From Pisolithus tinctorius (Eukaryota; Basidiomycota; Agaricomycetes; Boletales; Pisolithaceae), in the NCBI GenBank assembly GCA_024663395.1, contig JANFAH010000025.1, positions 124,001 to 188,000 of the forward strand: a stretch of 64,000 bases of DNA, given 5' to 3'. The notes beneath the pieces are model-generated. The model did no database searches, was not told where the DNA came from, and worked only from the letters and a program-made list of their open reading frames with translations. The stretch's first letter is position 1. Each line of letters starts with the position of its first letter. Position numbers and translations under genes: made by a program. This document shows, in pieces, positions 1-9,943 of this stretch.

Positions 1-256
1 TTGTTCTCATTTTCTATTTCATTAGTCGTCATTCTAGATCAATCTTCAAAGGTCCAATACAATTGTGAATTACAGATTTCGCTATAATTTCCAACTGCAC
101 TTCCGTGCAGTATTGCAATTTGACGCTTCAACACCCTTCGAAGCTGACGTCATTGGCACGTCTTGTATTTCCTCTTTTTTTCCATTTTTCTGACTTACTT
201 TAAGGCGTCTATCCAGAACGGCGGGAAAATTAGACCATCCATCTGATTGCTTCTTA

Positions 257-1306
257 ATGGCTTTCATTCGATCCGTCGCCGACGAAGTCGCCAGTGATTT
301 GTGGCCAGAAGAAAATCGTCACGCAATTCAACTCCGTGTTAACGGACGAAAACTTGCGGGGTGGGAACGTTTTCCAACTTCTTTGGAAGACATAGCCACG
401 TGGGCGAGTCTCATCAAGGATGACAATAATACAAACGAAAATCGCAACAAAATTCTTGTTTACAAATCCTCGCCTCTCTTCACTCCTGGCGCATTCTATC
501 CAGTGTCTGTTCGTTTGTATGGCTTCTTACAGTCATTCCAAATCGGAACTCATGGGAACTGGCAACGGTAAGAAGTCTTTTCATTGCTGTTATCATTGTC
601 AACTGAATTCTTTTCGGAGACTCGATCATGGCAACGGCCAGGCAACAGAAAAATTAGTGTTGTCATGTGGTGGAAACGCTTATGACGCCGCGTGGAAAAA
701 CCAGCTTGATTCCCTGAATCTTGCTGGTACGTTTGCAAGCAAAAGCCTTCAAATGCCCCTTCATCATCGCTACAACTCGAAGCGCCTATTTTTACAGCGA
801 AGAATCTTTACCGGCGATGGTGCTTCTTCGACAACGTTGGAAGCACCGTCCAGAGCTGCCGTCGATCAAGCTTCACATGTAAACAATCTCCAAAGTATGA
901 GCGACGATTGCAGTTTATTTGATATGGATCTTCGTGGAATCATTTTGCCCTTACGTGAAGATTCTCTCAATCATGGCGACTTCGTTGAAGTAGATGTCGA
1001 ATTCGACCTCGTAATCACACGTGATAACATCTGACAAACTACTCTGAAAGCCTATCTCACCTTCAAGGACGTAGTTCGTTTATTACCAGCATCAGACCCC
1101 TCGGTAAGGCAAATGTAGATCTAGGTATGCATTTTGCATTGACACATAATCAGGTGTCTGTTGGTGTCAAACGTAAGGTAACCGCGGAGGAGCATCAATC
1201 CTCCACATTAATCAAACGCATGCGGACTGGATCGACAGCACAAAATATAGGTCCCAGTTCATCAACTCGTAAACCGCAATCGACCCTAGAAACGTATGTT
1301 GGATAA
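257..1306 (+). CDS. Unrecognised protein, 4 exons, about 296 aa
   Basis: I do not recognise this family. The model joins 257-567, 620-1010, 1068-1103 and 1154-1306. The introns are 50-57 nt with GT..AG ends and all phases agree. Start is the first ATG of the open frame (MAFIRSVADE). The C-terminal part has a Lys/Arg cluster (VKRKV, LIKRMRTG) followed by a Ser/Thr-rich tail ending TLETYVG, which would suit a nuclear protein. A short stretch, GDFVEVDVEFDLDVVRLL, has the same position and alternating polar/hydrophobic character as KKKDLVLLEVKLIRYF in the next gene (1824-2983), so the two may be distant paralogues. Without the third intron the frame stops at 1034, giving a 241-aa variant. No signal peptide or membrane segment is visible. 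The exon structure is fairly secure; the function is unknown. Confidence 0.5.
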
Positions 1307-1823
1307 GTTTTCGGTAGCAAGATCTTGTGATTGATTCACATATACAGTGATGAACGGTCAACCAGAAAATGATGTCTTTCATTTCATTCAATGCCTGTCG
1401 TCCCCAACGTTGAAAGCTTGTCATTTAAATGAGTATATCTTTGATGATGGCACATTTTCCCATTCGAATTCTTGAAAACTTGTCGCATACGTTCTGTCAT
1501 CATTCGTGCATCGAAAGCTCTGCCTTGCAATATCAATATTGTCAGATCATCCCAAGTGAAGCGCAAACAATTTCATTTTTAACTGCAGTGTACGTGCTAC
1601 GAACATCTGCTTTCCAGTACCACCAACAATCTCCCCCCCAAAGAAAGACGAAGAAAGGATGACAACATCACTACGTCAACATTTGCAAACTTCATCATCA
1701 AGAATGTTTCCGTGAGTAGATCATTACCCAAACTACGTGTCATACATCCTGGCCCATTTTCCAATTTTCCCAAAAATATATAAAGTGCACTGCCAAGCTT
1801 TCGATTGTAGCTCGACCCGCGAA
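1307..1823. other. Intergenic, no supported gene
   Basis: Between the two unrecognised genes I see only short frames, including a 60-codon frame on the minus strand at 1384-1566. None has a partner exon or family resemblance. The last part (about 1770-1823) contains an AT-rich stretch with a TATA-like ATATATAA about 45 bases before the next start codon. Confidence 0.4.
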
Positions 1824-2983
1824 ATGCCTCCTAAACGCGAAAACGCTGAACAAGGGGAAGTGATGTCTCCTTCCAAACGTTCTCGGTACGAATCTTACAG
1901 TTTAATGAATGTTTCAATTCTAACGAACAACACAACTACGAAAAAAAAGGATTGAAGACTCTTCTCCATCATCTCAGGCCACCAAAACCGCTTCGAATGC
2001 TCCTGAGAATAACTTGCAAACATCGCAGGTGTCGTCTTCCACTGCAGAAACTCGTTCTTCCAAAGACAAGAAGGACAAGTGTTCGGGGCCTCCCCCCTTA
2101 ACAGTAAAAAGCGTTATCAGAGGACCACCTTCAGCTATCATTGACGATCACGAGATCCTGGGATATCCAACAACACTCAAAAGGTGAGTTAAAGTCATAC
2201 CCTACTTTAATTTTTCTCTCATGGTTAACTTCGCAGTCGTATTGAAAAGTTGATTTCGTTCGAAAATCCTCGTTCCAACATCTACTCGCTCGCGGCATTA
2301 CTTCCCACGGCTTCTTGGGGTCGAAACGACCCCTACACAGACCGAAGCAAGACGCTGTGCGACCCCGTCTCCAATGAACCCTTATTAATATGGATGGTTG
2401 GGCATGTTTCTGCAACCTGGTTTCTAAGAAATGGACAACCTGACCGACAATGCTCCGTGACAATTGTCCCGCTTTCAAAAAACCTGTGTCGCCAAGCTCA
2501 TCAATTACTTTCAGGATTCTCTCATCCTCCCCTTGGTCGGTTCCAATTTAAAGTACCACACTTAGATCAATTTTTTCATTGACCAATTTTCAAAGCATCT
2601 GCTGACGCACCTTCTTGTGTGGTACATGCTTCCCGTTGGCAAAGTTCTAAGCACGGCGAAACGGTACGTACGTGACATGTTCATGATCCTCCGGACTAAC
2701 AAAGCGTACGTCGCAGACTTCTTTATTTTCATCCGTTTACGATGCCCGCGAAGTGTTTCGCGCCAAAAGCGAAATGGAACTTTATCCAGCTACGGAATTA
2801 AAGAAAAAAGATTTGGTATTGCTAGAAGTTAAACTGATACGATATTTCGTGAAAGATGACAATGGTCGCTACTCTCATCATCGCGCGCAATTCGAATTAC
2901 AATCTGTATCCATTCTTCGCTCTGCCGATGGATACGATTCCGATGATTCTTCTAGCCATGACGTCGGAGACCTACGTATCTAG
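1824..2983 (+). CDS. Unrecognised protein, 5 exons, about 309 aa
   Basis: I do not recognise the family. Exons are 1824-1885, 1950-2183, 2237-2535, 2596-2663 and 2717-2983; every junction keeps phase and the introns are 53-64 nt. The N-terminal 60 residues are basic and low in complexity (MPPKRENAEQ, SPSKRSR, then a Ser/Thr/Lys-rich run), typical of a nuclear or disordered tail. The middle is ordered (IEKLISFENPRSNIYSLAAL, then PLLIWMVGHVSATWFL). The C-terminal part, KKKDLVLLEVKLIRYFV then FELQSVSIL, looks like a small beta-rich domain and resembles the corresponding part of the gene at 257-1306. The tail is acidic (DGYDSDDSSSHD). The third donor (at 2536) is the least certain choice. Its placement beside a similar gene suggests tandem duplication with divergence. 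Confidence 0.5.
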
Positions 2984-3176
2984 TTTACCTTTCCCCTCAA
3001 GCCCCCCCAAAAAAAAGCCTTGTTAATACATAGTAATGATTTACACTCTCTCGCGATGCAAGCCGTAAAACAGAATAACTTCAGTTTAATGTTCGCTTTC
3101 TTCTCTACTACATAATGCACAAAAAGTTAGTATAAGCAATGACAATCCGAGAATATTCAACGACAGATGATATGAA

Positions 3177-4094
3177 TTAAAACCGAAAGAAAGACGAAGA
3201 GAAAACGTACATTTCATGAATGTAAGGGACGATAATACGGTTCCTCTTTCCACACATTTTTCCCCCTAGTTTCCAAGACACCATCTTCACATTCTGTCGT
3301 CGTTGCTCTGCGCATGGAAACCCGAGCTCTTTCCCATCAACATTCAACCATATACAATGTGAGTCACGCGTGTGTCGAACTGATCTGAGGCAAACTTGAT
3401 CATTACCATCGGAACAACAGCACCTCATGTACGAGATCCCCCTTTGACGGTACTTCTGAAATTGATTGCAGGCGAAATCATTAGGTTGATTGACGTCGTT
3501 AACGTGACGAGGATTAATGAGTGCCATTCGCCGCAGAGTGAGAGAAGGATATGCGCAGAACATATTGCCTAACGTTATAAAATTCATCGTAATGGTGTGA
3601 CAAGCTTCAAAGATGGGTGAGATGGGGCTTGCCGTACGCACAACGACCAACGTGAGTACAGTGTGCGAATTGTGGAACGTTTCGATAGCTTGAATATGTG
3701 ATGTTGTAGACGGAGAGTTCCTACGATCGTCCCGTGCAATTTGACGAAAACCAGCCTCCATTATGTCAGCTCGGAAAGAGTTCCCTTCATTACAGCCCAC
3801 GAAGAGATCAAGAGTTCGCGGTGACCAGTCTTCACAGCGTTCACCAAACAACAGACGTAAGGCTACAGAACCGCCAATGATTGCGTTGTGGGCCACGAAC
3901 GACCGATAAAAGGGATCCGGACAGTGAAACACCCCACTAATTATGGAGTAGAGACGGATTCGCAAAGAGCTTTCAATCATGGCCTTCGTATAAGGTAACG
4001 CTTTCATCAATTTTAACCAGTCGTCCACATCCATGAAGTCTATAATAGCATATAGAACTTCTGCGGGAAGAAACGACGTCGACAACAGCGTCAT
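3177..4094 (-). CDS. F-box-like / nucleotidyltransferase-fold paralogue, likely catalytically dead
   Basis: Single-exon frame of 305 aa, clearly paralogous to the gene at 5125-6027. Residues about 6-45 resemble an F-box-like helical region (FLPAEVLYAIIDFMDVDDW). Residues 73-97 carry the glycine-serine turn of a nucleotidyltransferase fold (IIGGSVALRLL) and then TLDLFV where the paralogue has DLDVYT. The third acidic position, KIDIMV in the paralogue, reads VLTLVV here. Further shared blocks are MNFITLGNMFCAYPSLT, the RGISYM motif followed by a Cys/His-rich cluster, and WKLGGKMC near the C-terminus. Two of the three putative metal-binding acids are therefore replaced, so I infer a non-catalytic role or early decay. 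The frame itself is intact. A GTACGT donor near the 3' end could add another exon. I know this as an expanded fold family in mushroom genomes; no biochemical role is known to me. Confidence 0.6.
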   Translation of the reverse strand: MTLLSTSFLPAEVLYAIIDFMDVDDWLKLMKALPYTKAMIESSLRIRLYSIISGVFHCPDPFYRSFVAHNAIIGGSVALRLLFGERCEDWSPRTLDLFVGCNEGNSFRADIMEAGFRQIARDDRRNSPSTTSHIQAIETFHNSHTVLTLVVVRTASPISPIFEACHTITMNFITLGNMFCAYPSLTLRRMALINPRHVNDVNQPNDFACNQFQKYRQRGISYMRCCCSDGNDQVCLRSVRHTRDSHCIWLNVDGKELGFPCAEQRRQNVKMVSWKLGGKMCGKRNRIIVPYIHEMYVFSSSFFRF

Positions 4095-4453
4095 CTACAT
4101 GATAAGTCAGTAATAGCAGCAAGGAATAACCGTTTCATTTCAACCGACCTCCATTACAGGAAGAGAAACACGACGGTGTTTATCAGCAGTTACACTACAG
4201 AAACGTTAGCACATCCCCCGATTCTTCATCATGACATCATCTGTTGACTTATCCTTACCTTACAGCAAATGCTGACGTCGTTGCTTTACAGCCATTAACC
4301 GCTGACCAAGACCTGAAAGCAAATTCACGACTCTACCACAAAACGGAGTTTTCAAATAGCTAAGACCTTTTTTGCAATGACTCCTGCACAGCGCTAAAAC
4401 CTACCATCCAAAGAAAATTGATCTACTTTTCTTACCTCGTGCCGCAAACCAAT
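4095..4453. other. Intergenic, probable shared promoter region
   Basis: This gap lies between the starts of the minus-strand gene ending at 4094 and the plus-strand small ORF at 4454. No coding frame of note was seen. It is the likely 5' region of both. Confidence 0.3.
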
Positions 4454-4860
4454 ATGCCGTGCAACACACCCCAATTCTATTCAGTCTCTGCTATTCTTGT
4501 TCGAAACCAACGAGAATCGGGCCCATGCCAGGTCACCATTCAATATCATTTCTCGGGCTATATCTCGCTTTGCGGTATAGCTAACTATTTTCCCGATTCT
4601 TCCGACATGGTCCAAGAATCCATCGTTGTACAAAACCATCGAATTGTAATATTCTTCGAACGCAACCAGCACGCCATAAATCGCTTTCGTGCAACCTATC
4701 TATTCGTCATGGTAGATTCCGACAACATCCCTCTAAATCTTCATGCTGAACATGACGTCCTCCTCGCTGCTCTGGCCCTCCGACAGTAAGCATCTTCCTT
4801 CGTCACGTTCACAATACCTCCTAATACCCTTCCACAAGACTTGATCTTCTCTTCCATTAA
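4454..4860 (+). CDS. Small hypothetical protein, 2 exons, about 117 aa
   Basis: The open frame from ATG at 4454 runs to 4785, where an excellent donor (GTAAGC) overlaps the apparent stop. Splicing 4786-4838 adds exon 4839-4860 and a stop, giving 117 aa ending LRQLDLLFH. The protein is rich in beta-type alternation (QESIVVQNHRIVIFFERNQ, RATYLFVMVDSD) and has no signal peptide or membrane segment. It sits between the two nucleotidyltransferase-fold paralogues, with little room for other genes. I do not recognise it. The coherent composition and clean splice make it a plausible gene, but without a homologue the call is tentative. Confidence 0.35.
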
Positions 4861-5124
4861 AACTCATAATGTTTTCTACATATTCTTTGAGCAACGTTAT
4901 CCTCAACCAGCGTTGTCATATCTTCTGGCTACTTTACTATCGCTCGCGCTCACATGTACAACCACCGTTGTATTTCAAATCCATGCCTACCCATTCTTAC
5001 CTAACGTCTGATCTATTGATTTCCAATCCATGAAAATCGAGACCCAACATCTCCAACACCCTATTTCAAAAGACATCAGCACACCATCAGCACGCTCAGA
5101 TGCAGATTTCCCATCAACGCTATC

Positions 5125-6027
5125 ATGATGATGAGCCTCCGCATCGAACAACAACCCTCCCGCCTCCCTCTGGAAACATGGCATCAAATCCTATCATTTT
5201 TAAACATCGCGACCATCCATAATCTCATGCTGAGCTGCAAAAGTCACTACGAAAAGGGGAGACGTTACCTACAATACCGTAGGCTACTACTTGCGCAGAA
5301 CTTCTTTGAAAATCCCCAAGATTTATACGACCTGCTTCGCCTCGGTCAAGCGATCATTTCAGGATCCACCGCACTTCACTTTCTCCTAGCACAAAAAGAA
5401 GTCACATGGTCACCACATGACCTCGACGTCTACACCACCCCAAACATTGAATTCCTTCTGACAGAAGTAAAGTTACGAGGGTATCAAATCATCAGCGTCA
5501 AAACAGGCAATGACGTTCGATACTACAATTCCCATATTGCATCAATCTTCACCCTCGTTCGTAACCGTCGCAAGATCGACATCATGGTTTCCGCTTCTCC
5601 CACCCCCATTTCACCTATCTTTCAATATCATAGTACGGTACTCATGAACTTCATCACTCATGACACCGTCTTCTGTGCGTACCCACACCTTACTTTTCAA
5701 CGACAATCGCTCGTGAATCCCTTCGTGATCTTCGCTCAAGCTTTAAAACGTTCAACGATGGAAGCTCTGGTCAAATATCATGATCGAGGAATCAAATACT
5801 TAAAGTGCAGCGAGGATCACAAACACCTGCCCTGTCATAAAAATGACTTTCGCAGCATCCATGATCCTGACTGCATGTGGATGCAACTCTTTCCTTCTCC
5901 TCCCTCTATCTCATCAAGAGATCATCGCAAAACAGAAATCGCCGTAACCAACTTAGAATGGTCTCTCGGAGGATATGTATGCCACAAAACGCCCCCGTTT
6001 GTCCCGTCCAGCATTCGCATTTCATAG
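5125..6027 (+). CDS. F-box-like / nucleotidyltransferase-fold protein with intact putative active site
   Basis: Single-exon frame of 300 aa. Residues about 11-50 are F-box-like (RLPLETWHQILSFLNIATI). The nucleotidyltransferase-fold signature follows: ISGSTALHFLL with Gly80-Ser81, then PHDLDVYTT with Asp99 and Asp101, then RKIDIMVS with Asp152 as the likely third acid. After this come a conserved MNFITHDTVFCAYPHLT block, RGIKYLKC with a Cys/His cluster (C..C..H..C), and LGGYVC. Domain order and spacing match the minus-strand copy at 3177-4094, which has lost two acids. The GS...DxD...D arrangement is that of MNT/AbiEii-like minimal nucleotidyltransferases. Substrate and partner are unknown; F-box-like helices could mean recruitment to a ubiquitin ligase, which is inference. 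A GTAAGT overlaps the stop, so a short further exon is possible. Confidence 0.65.
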   Translation: MMMSLRIEQQPSRLPLETWHQILSFLNIATIHNLMLSCKSHYEKGRRYLQYRRLLLAQNFFENPQDLYDLLRLGQAIISGSTALHFLLAQKEVTWSPHDLDVYTTPNIEFLLTEVKLRGYQIISVKTGNDVRYYNSHIASIFTLVRNRRKIDIMVSASPTPISPIFQYHSTVLMNFITHDTVFCAYPHLTFQRQSLVNPFVIFAQALKRSTMEALVKYHDRGIKYLKCSEDHKHLPCHKNDFRSIHDPDCMWMQLFPSPPSISSRDHRKTEIAVTNLEWSLGGYVCHKTPPFVPSSIRIS

Positions 6028-7016
6028 TAAGTCTTCCCTACAATCAACGTCACTTCTGTAACCTGACTTTTTGCTAAGATCCATTGAAATACGTATCATC
6101 CCAAATTCGTAATCCAAATTTTCTTTGTACTTCGTACTGCTTTGTAATATCTACACGTAAACATTTTTTTTCACCTCACCCACCACCACCCTCGCTAACA
6201 TAATCCGCATCCTGGATTGCCCGGAGGGCCGGTGTATACCTACTTTGCGTAACTATTGTATAATGACCGACGAATTCGTGGGTATTTGCTGTGGGCTCCA
6301 CGGCTCAGACCGTCAGGTCCACGTAAGGAGTTAGTCCACGAGAGGCGGCAGTGCACGGAACTGAACGTTTTCATAGCCCACTAGATGAATTATCATCCTC
6401 ATCCGTGTCCTGTACACCAACCCGTCGTCATAGAACGACTATCAAATGGCGCAAACTATCCTGGCAAAAACGGCGCTCCGATCTTCTCAGATCGTTAGGA
6501 GATGGGATTGCGCGAGGCCAATCTATCTACAGCAATGAAATGAATTGGCGCGACCAACCTCACAGCAGTGATGTTGTGCGGTTACATAACTGGATGGATT
6601 TCCATGGAGGGGTTATTTCCAAGACATCGCAAGGGAAGGCGACACGCGTCCTTGAACTTAAAGTAGAAGTAGATGCCATCCAAAGCCAATGCTGTAAACG
6701 TTGGAATCGAGGACGAATTAAACCTCGAGACAAGCCGCCAACTTGGTTATCTCATAAGAAATTCTACTGCTAGAAACAAGCAGGGCGACGGTTTTTTTTT
6801 TTCACGAACCCTCGTTTCCATGAGCAGGTACGGCAAATATTCAGCTTGATCCGTCCGAGAAGCACTTCGTTGGGCTGTACCGCTGAATCAGGCAGGAGAG
6901 CAAGTCGCGTGGTTGACGGCAGAACTTCCGCGCGAAGAAGCCTACATGCGGGATGTGGAGGGTGTACAGGACGCCAACTGATGTGTACGAAGTGGGCATA
7001 ACCTCTCCAAGTACAA
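6028..7016. other. Intergenic, no supported gene
   Basis: A 140-codon plus-strand frame (6351-6773) opens with GTG, is basic and of low complexity, and has no splice partner or recognisable motif, so I do not call it. A run of nine T lies at about 6791. The remainder is the 3' flank of the minus-strand gene that ends at 7017. Confidence 0.35.
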
Positions 7017-8401
7017 TCACATCACGAACGCAGCCTTGGAGCGTTCGTCCATGAAAGTCAACCGAGCGCCTTTCAGGACACGAAAGTTCCCGGGACGGCC
7101 CCGCATAGAGGCATCTCCAACTCCAACAACTGGGCTAAGATGGCCATACCGGTAAGCATCCAGAACGTTGCGCAGAGATAACGAATATGCAACGTCATGA
7201 TAGACCTTGATGTAATCCGTTGCTTCTAATTGTGCCTTGTATACATATGGCGCGAAAGTGTTGTGAGAAGGCAAACTCGATCCTATCGTATTTCTCGACT
7301 TGAAATAATACTGGTGGAACTGGTGATAGGGGCTGTCAGCACTTTCTTCAGTGGCGTCTGAGGCGATGCCTATCGTGTCCGAAGAAGTGGTATGGAGAGA
7401 TAACGAAATAGGTCCTAGCCGCGTTGCCTGTTGGAGCTGTAGGAGGAAATTCCAGAAGTCGACCAGGATCTCCTGAGTCCAAATTATCTTGTGGCGGGGG
7501 TACTCGGATACCAGAGCAATGTCTTCGGGAGATTGAACAATGACAGCCACGCTGGCATCTTCCAGTGGCACTTGTCCCCGTATGGGAATGAGCCAAGAGC
7601 CCCTTCGATATTTGCTCCTCAGAAGCTCCGAGACTGTTGAAGCTGTGTACGGTAAGACAGGCAACGGAAGCACCTTCGAAAAGTGCGGACATTTCTCCAG
7701 GTCGAGATCGGGGAATTTGGTTGCACGAGTGGGTAAGAAGTGCGGCTGGATATGTATGAAAGCGAATGACGACACCCCGGAAAATGACGGCACGAACCCG
7801 AGGTATAATTTCTGCAATGGAAGACGTAACAAGTTTGGGTCTCTTCGCGGGTTGGAAGTCAAGTAGTTCGTACTCCAGCACACGTTTCGCGCGCCTCGGG
7901 GACAACGGTTCTTCGACAGGACTGCGGATTCGCTCGCGAGAGCGGGAACGAGCCCGACCGGGGCCAACTTCTCGGAAGTCCGTACTTTGAAATTCGTCGA
8001 GGTGTTGCAACGAAACACACTCGTCGCTATCTGGCAAAGGCAAGACCCCCCACTCTTGTACACCCTCAATGCCGGGCCAGCGGGTTTCGCTTGCGATCCG
8101 TGGTGGCTTCGTGTAATACTCGTACAGTCTGTCTCGATGCGCGATGTCTATGGGAGTTCAGCGCGTCGACATGTCAGTGCAACCGCAGGTACGCACGGAA
8201 GGCGGATTCCTGTATTCGTTGTACGGGTGTTACCCAACTCGCATCAGAAAGTAAGGCAGATACTATGACGCGTCCCTCTTCAACCCTGGCTGCCGGTATC
8301 GAAGGAACTGTATCGTCCGCACTGGCGGCAAAGTCGTGGACTGTAATTTGCACGTCGGATTTCATAAAAAGAATAAATTCAAGTTTCTCGGAACTGTACA
8401 A
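7017..8401 (-). CDS. Unrecognised 427-aa protein with Arg/Ser-rich segment
   Basis: Three exons in transcription order: 8401-8197, 8147-7798 and 7745-7017. Introns are 49 and 52 nt with donors GTGCGT and GTTCGT, and both change the frame in a consistent way. The join restores a continuous protein (YEYYTKPPRIASETRWPG into VLPLPDSDECVSLQ, later EIIPR into PHFLPTRATKFPD). Residues about 125-150 are Arg/Ser-rich (RARSRSRERIRS) and followed by a basic cluster (AKRPKL) that could serve in nuclear import. The C-terminal half is ordered and rich in Tyr/Leu (EDIALVSEYPRHKIIWTQE). I recognise no domain. It is transcribed divergently from the FAD oxidoreductase, starts 255 bp apart, so the two probably share a promoter region. 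Confidence 0.55.
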
Positions 8402-8656
8402 CGCGATCCGTGTGTAGGGTATGGTCAGTCGCTTAGGCGATAGAGAATACCACGTCCCGGCAGCAATAATAACACAGCCACAGATTTCCGAAGTGATTTG
8501 ATTCCAACTTGTACACTGGCAGCAAACAGTTGATAAGACATCAAATCAAAGATTTGCGAGTGCACCCATTGCATTTTCCACGGAAAGAGCCTCTTCCATC
8601 CCAGCTTTCTGTGTAATTCGTCACTGCTCTCTATTTATTCGTCCGCAAATCAAGTC

Positions 8657-9943
8657 ATGGCCCAGGCTCAACAAAGAGATATCATCATCATCGGAGGTGG
8701 AATAATCGGTTGTACAACTGCCTATTATCTGTCCAGGCATCCCCTATACAGCTCAGAAAGCACAAGGATAACGGTGCTCGAAGCGTCCGCCAACGGAGTC
8801 GCTCAGGGGGCGTCTGGGAAAGCAGGAGGACTCGTCGCTAAATGGGCATATCCCGCCGAACTTGTCGACATATCATTTCCTGAGCACGTCAGACTAGCAA
8901 AGGAACACGATGGAATAAACAGGTGGGGTTTTCGCTTCGTAGAATGCGGAACATGGGAAGGAGTGGGTGAGGACTTGAAACGCGACCCTGGTTCCGGAGT
9001 GGGAAAGGGCGGGAAACGGAAGAGTTTGGAAAAGACTCTTGGAGTGGAATTGGATGCAGATACGGAAAGGATCAACAAGAGACACCCGGAGGGCTTGAAT
9101 TGGATCAAGCAAGAGCTCACGACATCATACGCCCTAATGGACCCCACAACAGGCCTCGAGGGAACCGCTCAGGTTCACCCTTACCTCTTCACCACGAGCA
9201 TGATGGAGTTGGCAGCTGAAAAGGGCGTCAAGCTTCGGAGAGGAAGCGTAACTTGCATAGCGGTCGAGTCAGGCAGGGTCACGGGCGTTCGGTACACAGA
9301 TACTGAGAGGGAGGAACAATTAGTTCCAGCAACTCATGTCATCCTGGCCGCTGGTGCATGGTCCCCAACTTTATTGTCATCCTTGCCGATATCTGCAACT
9401 CGCGCTCACAGTGTTACCTTCCGCCCGAAACCTGGCGTAGACATTGCACCATACGTGCTCTTCACCGATATCAAATTACCGCGAGGCCATCACGCTTCTC
9501 CAGAGATCTACGCTCGCCCTGATAACGAAGTTTATGCTTGCGGCCCAGGCGACGACTCAATACTTCCTGGTAATGTGGACGACGTTGAGGTCGACCAGAC
9601 AGCGTGTGAAAGTATCAGAGAGCAAGTCGTGAGTATTGCGCCAGAGCTGAGGGAAGGCACAGTCGAGAAGCGCCAGGCATGCTTTCTTCCCACCGTAAGC
9701 CACAGGGGGGGTGGGGGTCCCATCATAGGCGAAGCAAAGACAGTGGCGAAGGGCCTCTACATTGCCACTGGACATACCTGCTGGGTGGGTGTCGAAATTT
9801 TGACTGAGGGACGTGGCAGTCTGACAACGTTGCAGGGTATCTGTAATGCGCCTGGAACTGCCAAGGTTATGGCCGAACTAGTTCTGGACGGTAAAGCATC
9901 GCCACGGAAACTCAAGAGGCTGGACCCGTCCTATTTTTTGTAG
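8657..9943 (+). CDS. FAD-dependent oxidoreductase, DAO family (TDA3-like)
   Basis: The N-terminus DIIIIGGGIIGCTTAYYL is a classic dinucleotide-binding GxGxxG site, followed by ASGKAGGLVAKWAYP, where this family contacts FAD. The frame is open for 428 codons. However, the stretch from 9785 to 9835 is best read as a 51-nt intron (donor GTGGGT, acceptor TTGCAG). It has no stop and keeps frame. Removing it turns the C-terminal FAD-site motif into GHTCW-GICNAPGTAKVM, matching the family pattern, so the mature protein is about 411 aa. The family oxidises amine or amino-acid-like substrates, and in yeast the related Tda3 works in endosomal recycling; the substrate here is unknown. Divergent from the gene at 7017-8401. 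Identity as a DAO-type flavoprotein is secure. Confidence 0.85.
   Translation: MAQAQQRDIIIIGGGIIGCTTAYYLSRHPLYSSESTRITVLEASANGVAQGASGKAGGLVAKWAYPAELVDISFPEHVRLAKEHDGINRWGFRFVECGTWEGVGEDLKRDPGSGVGKGGKRKSLEKTLGVELDADTERINKRHPEGLNWIKQELTTSYALMDPTTGLEGTAQVHPYLFTTSMMELAAEKGVKLRRGSVTCIAVESGRVTGVRYTDTEREEQLVPATHVILAAGAWSPTLLSSLPISATRAHSVTFRPKPGVDIAPYVLFTDIKLPRGHHASPEIYARPDNEVYACGPGDDSILPGNVDDVEVDQTACESIREQVVSIAPELREGTVEKRQACFLPTVSHRGGGGPIIGEAKTVAKGLYIATGHTCWVGVEILTEGRGSLTTLQGICNAPGTAKVMAELVLDGKASPRKLKRLDPSYFL

Noticed and set aside
1384..1566. 60-codon minus-strand frame between two genes
   Set aside because: Too short, no splice partner, no resemblance to anything recognised.
6351..6773. 140-codon plus-strand frame
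   Set aside because: Begins with GTG, has no motif, no neighbour exon and a composition unlike the supported genes.
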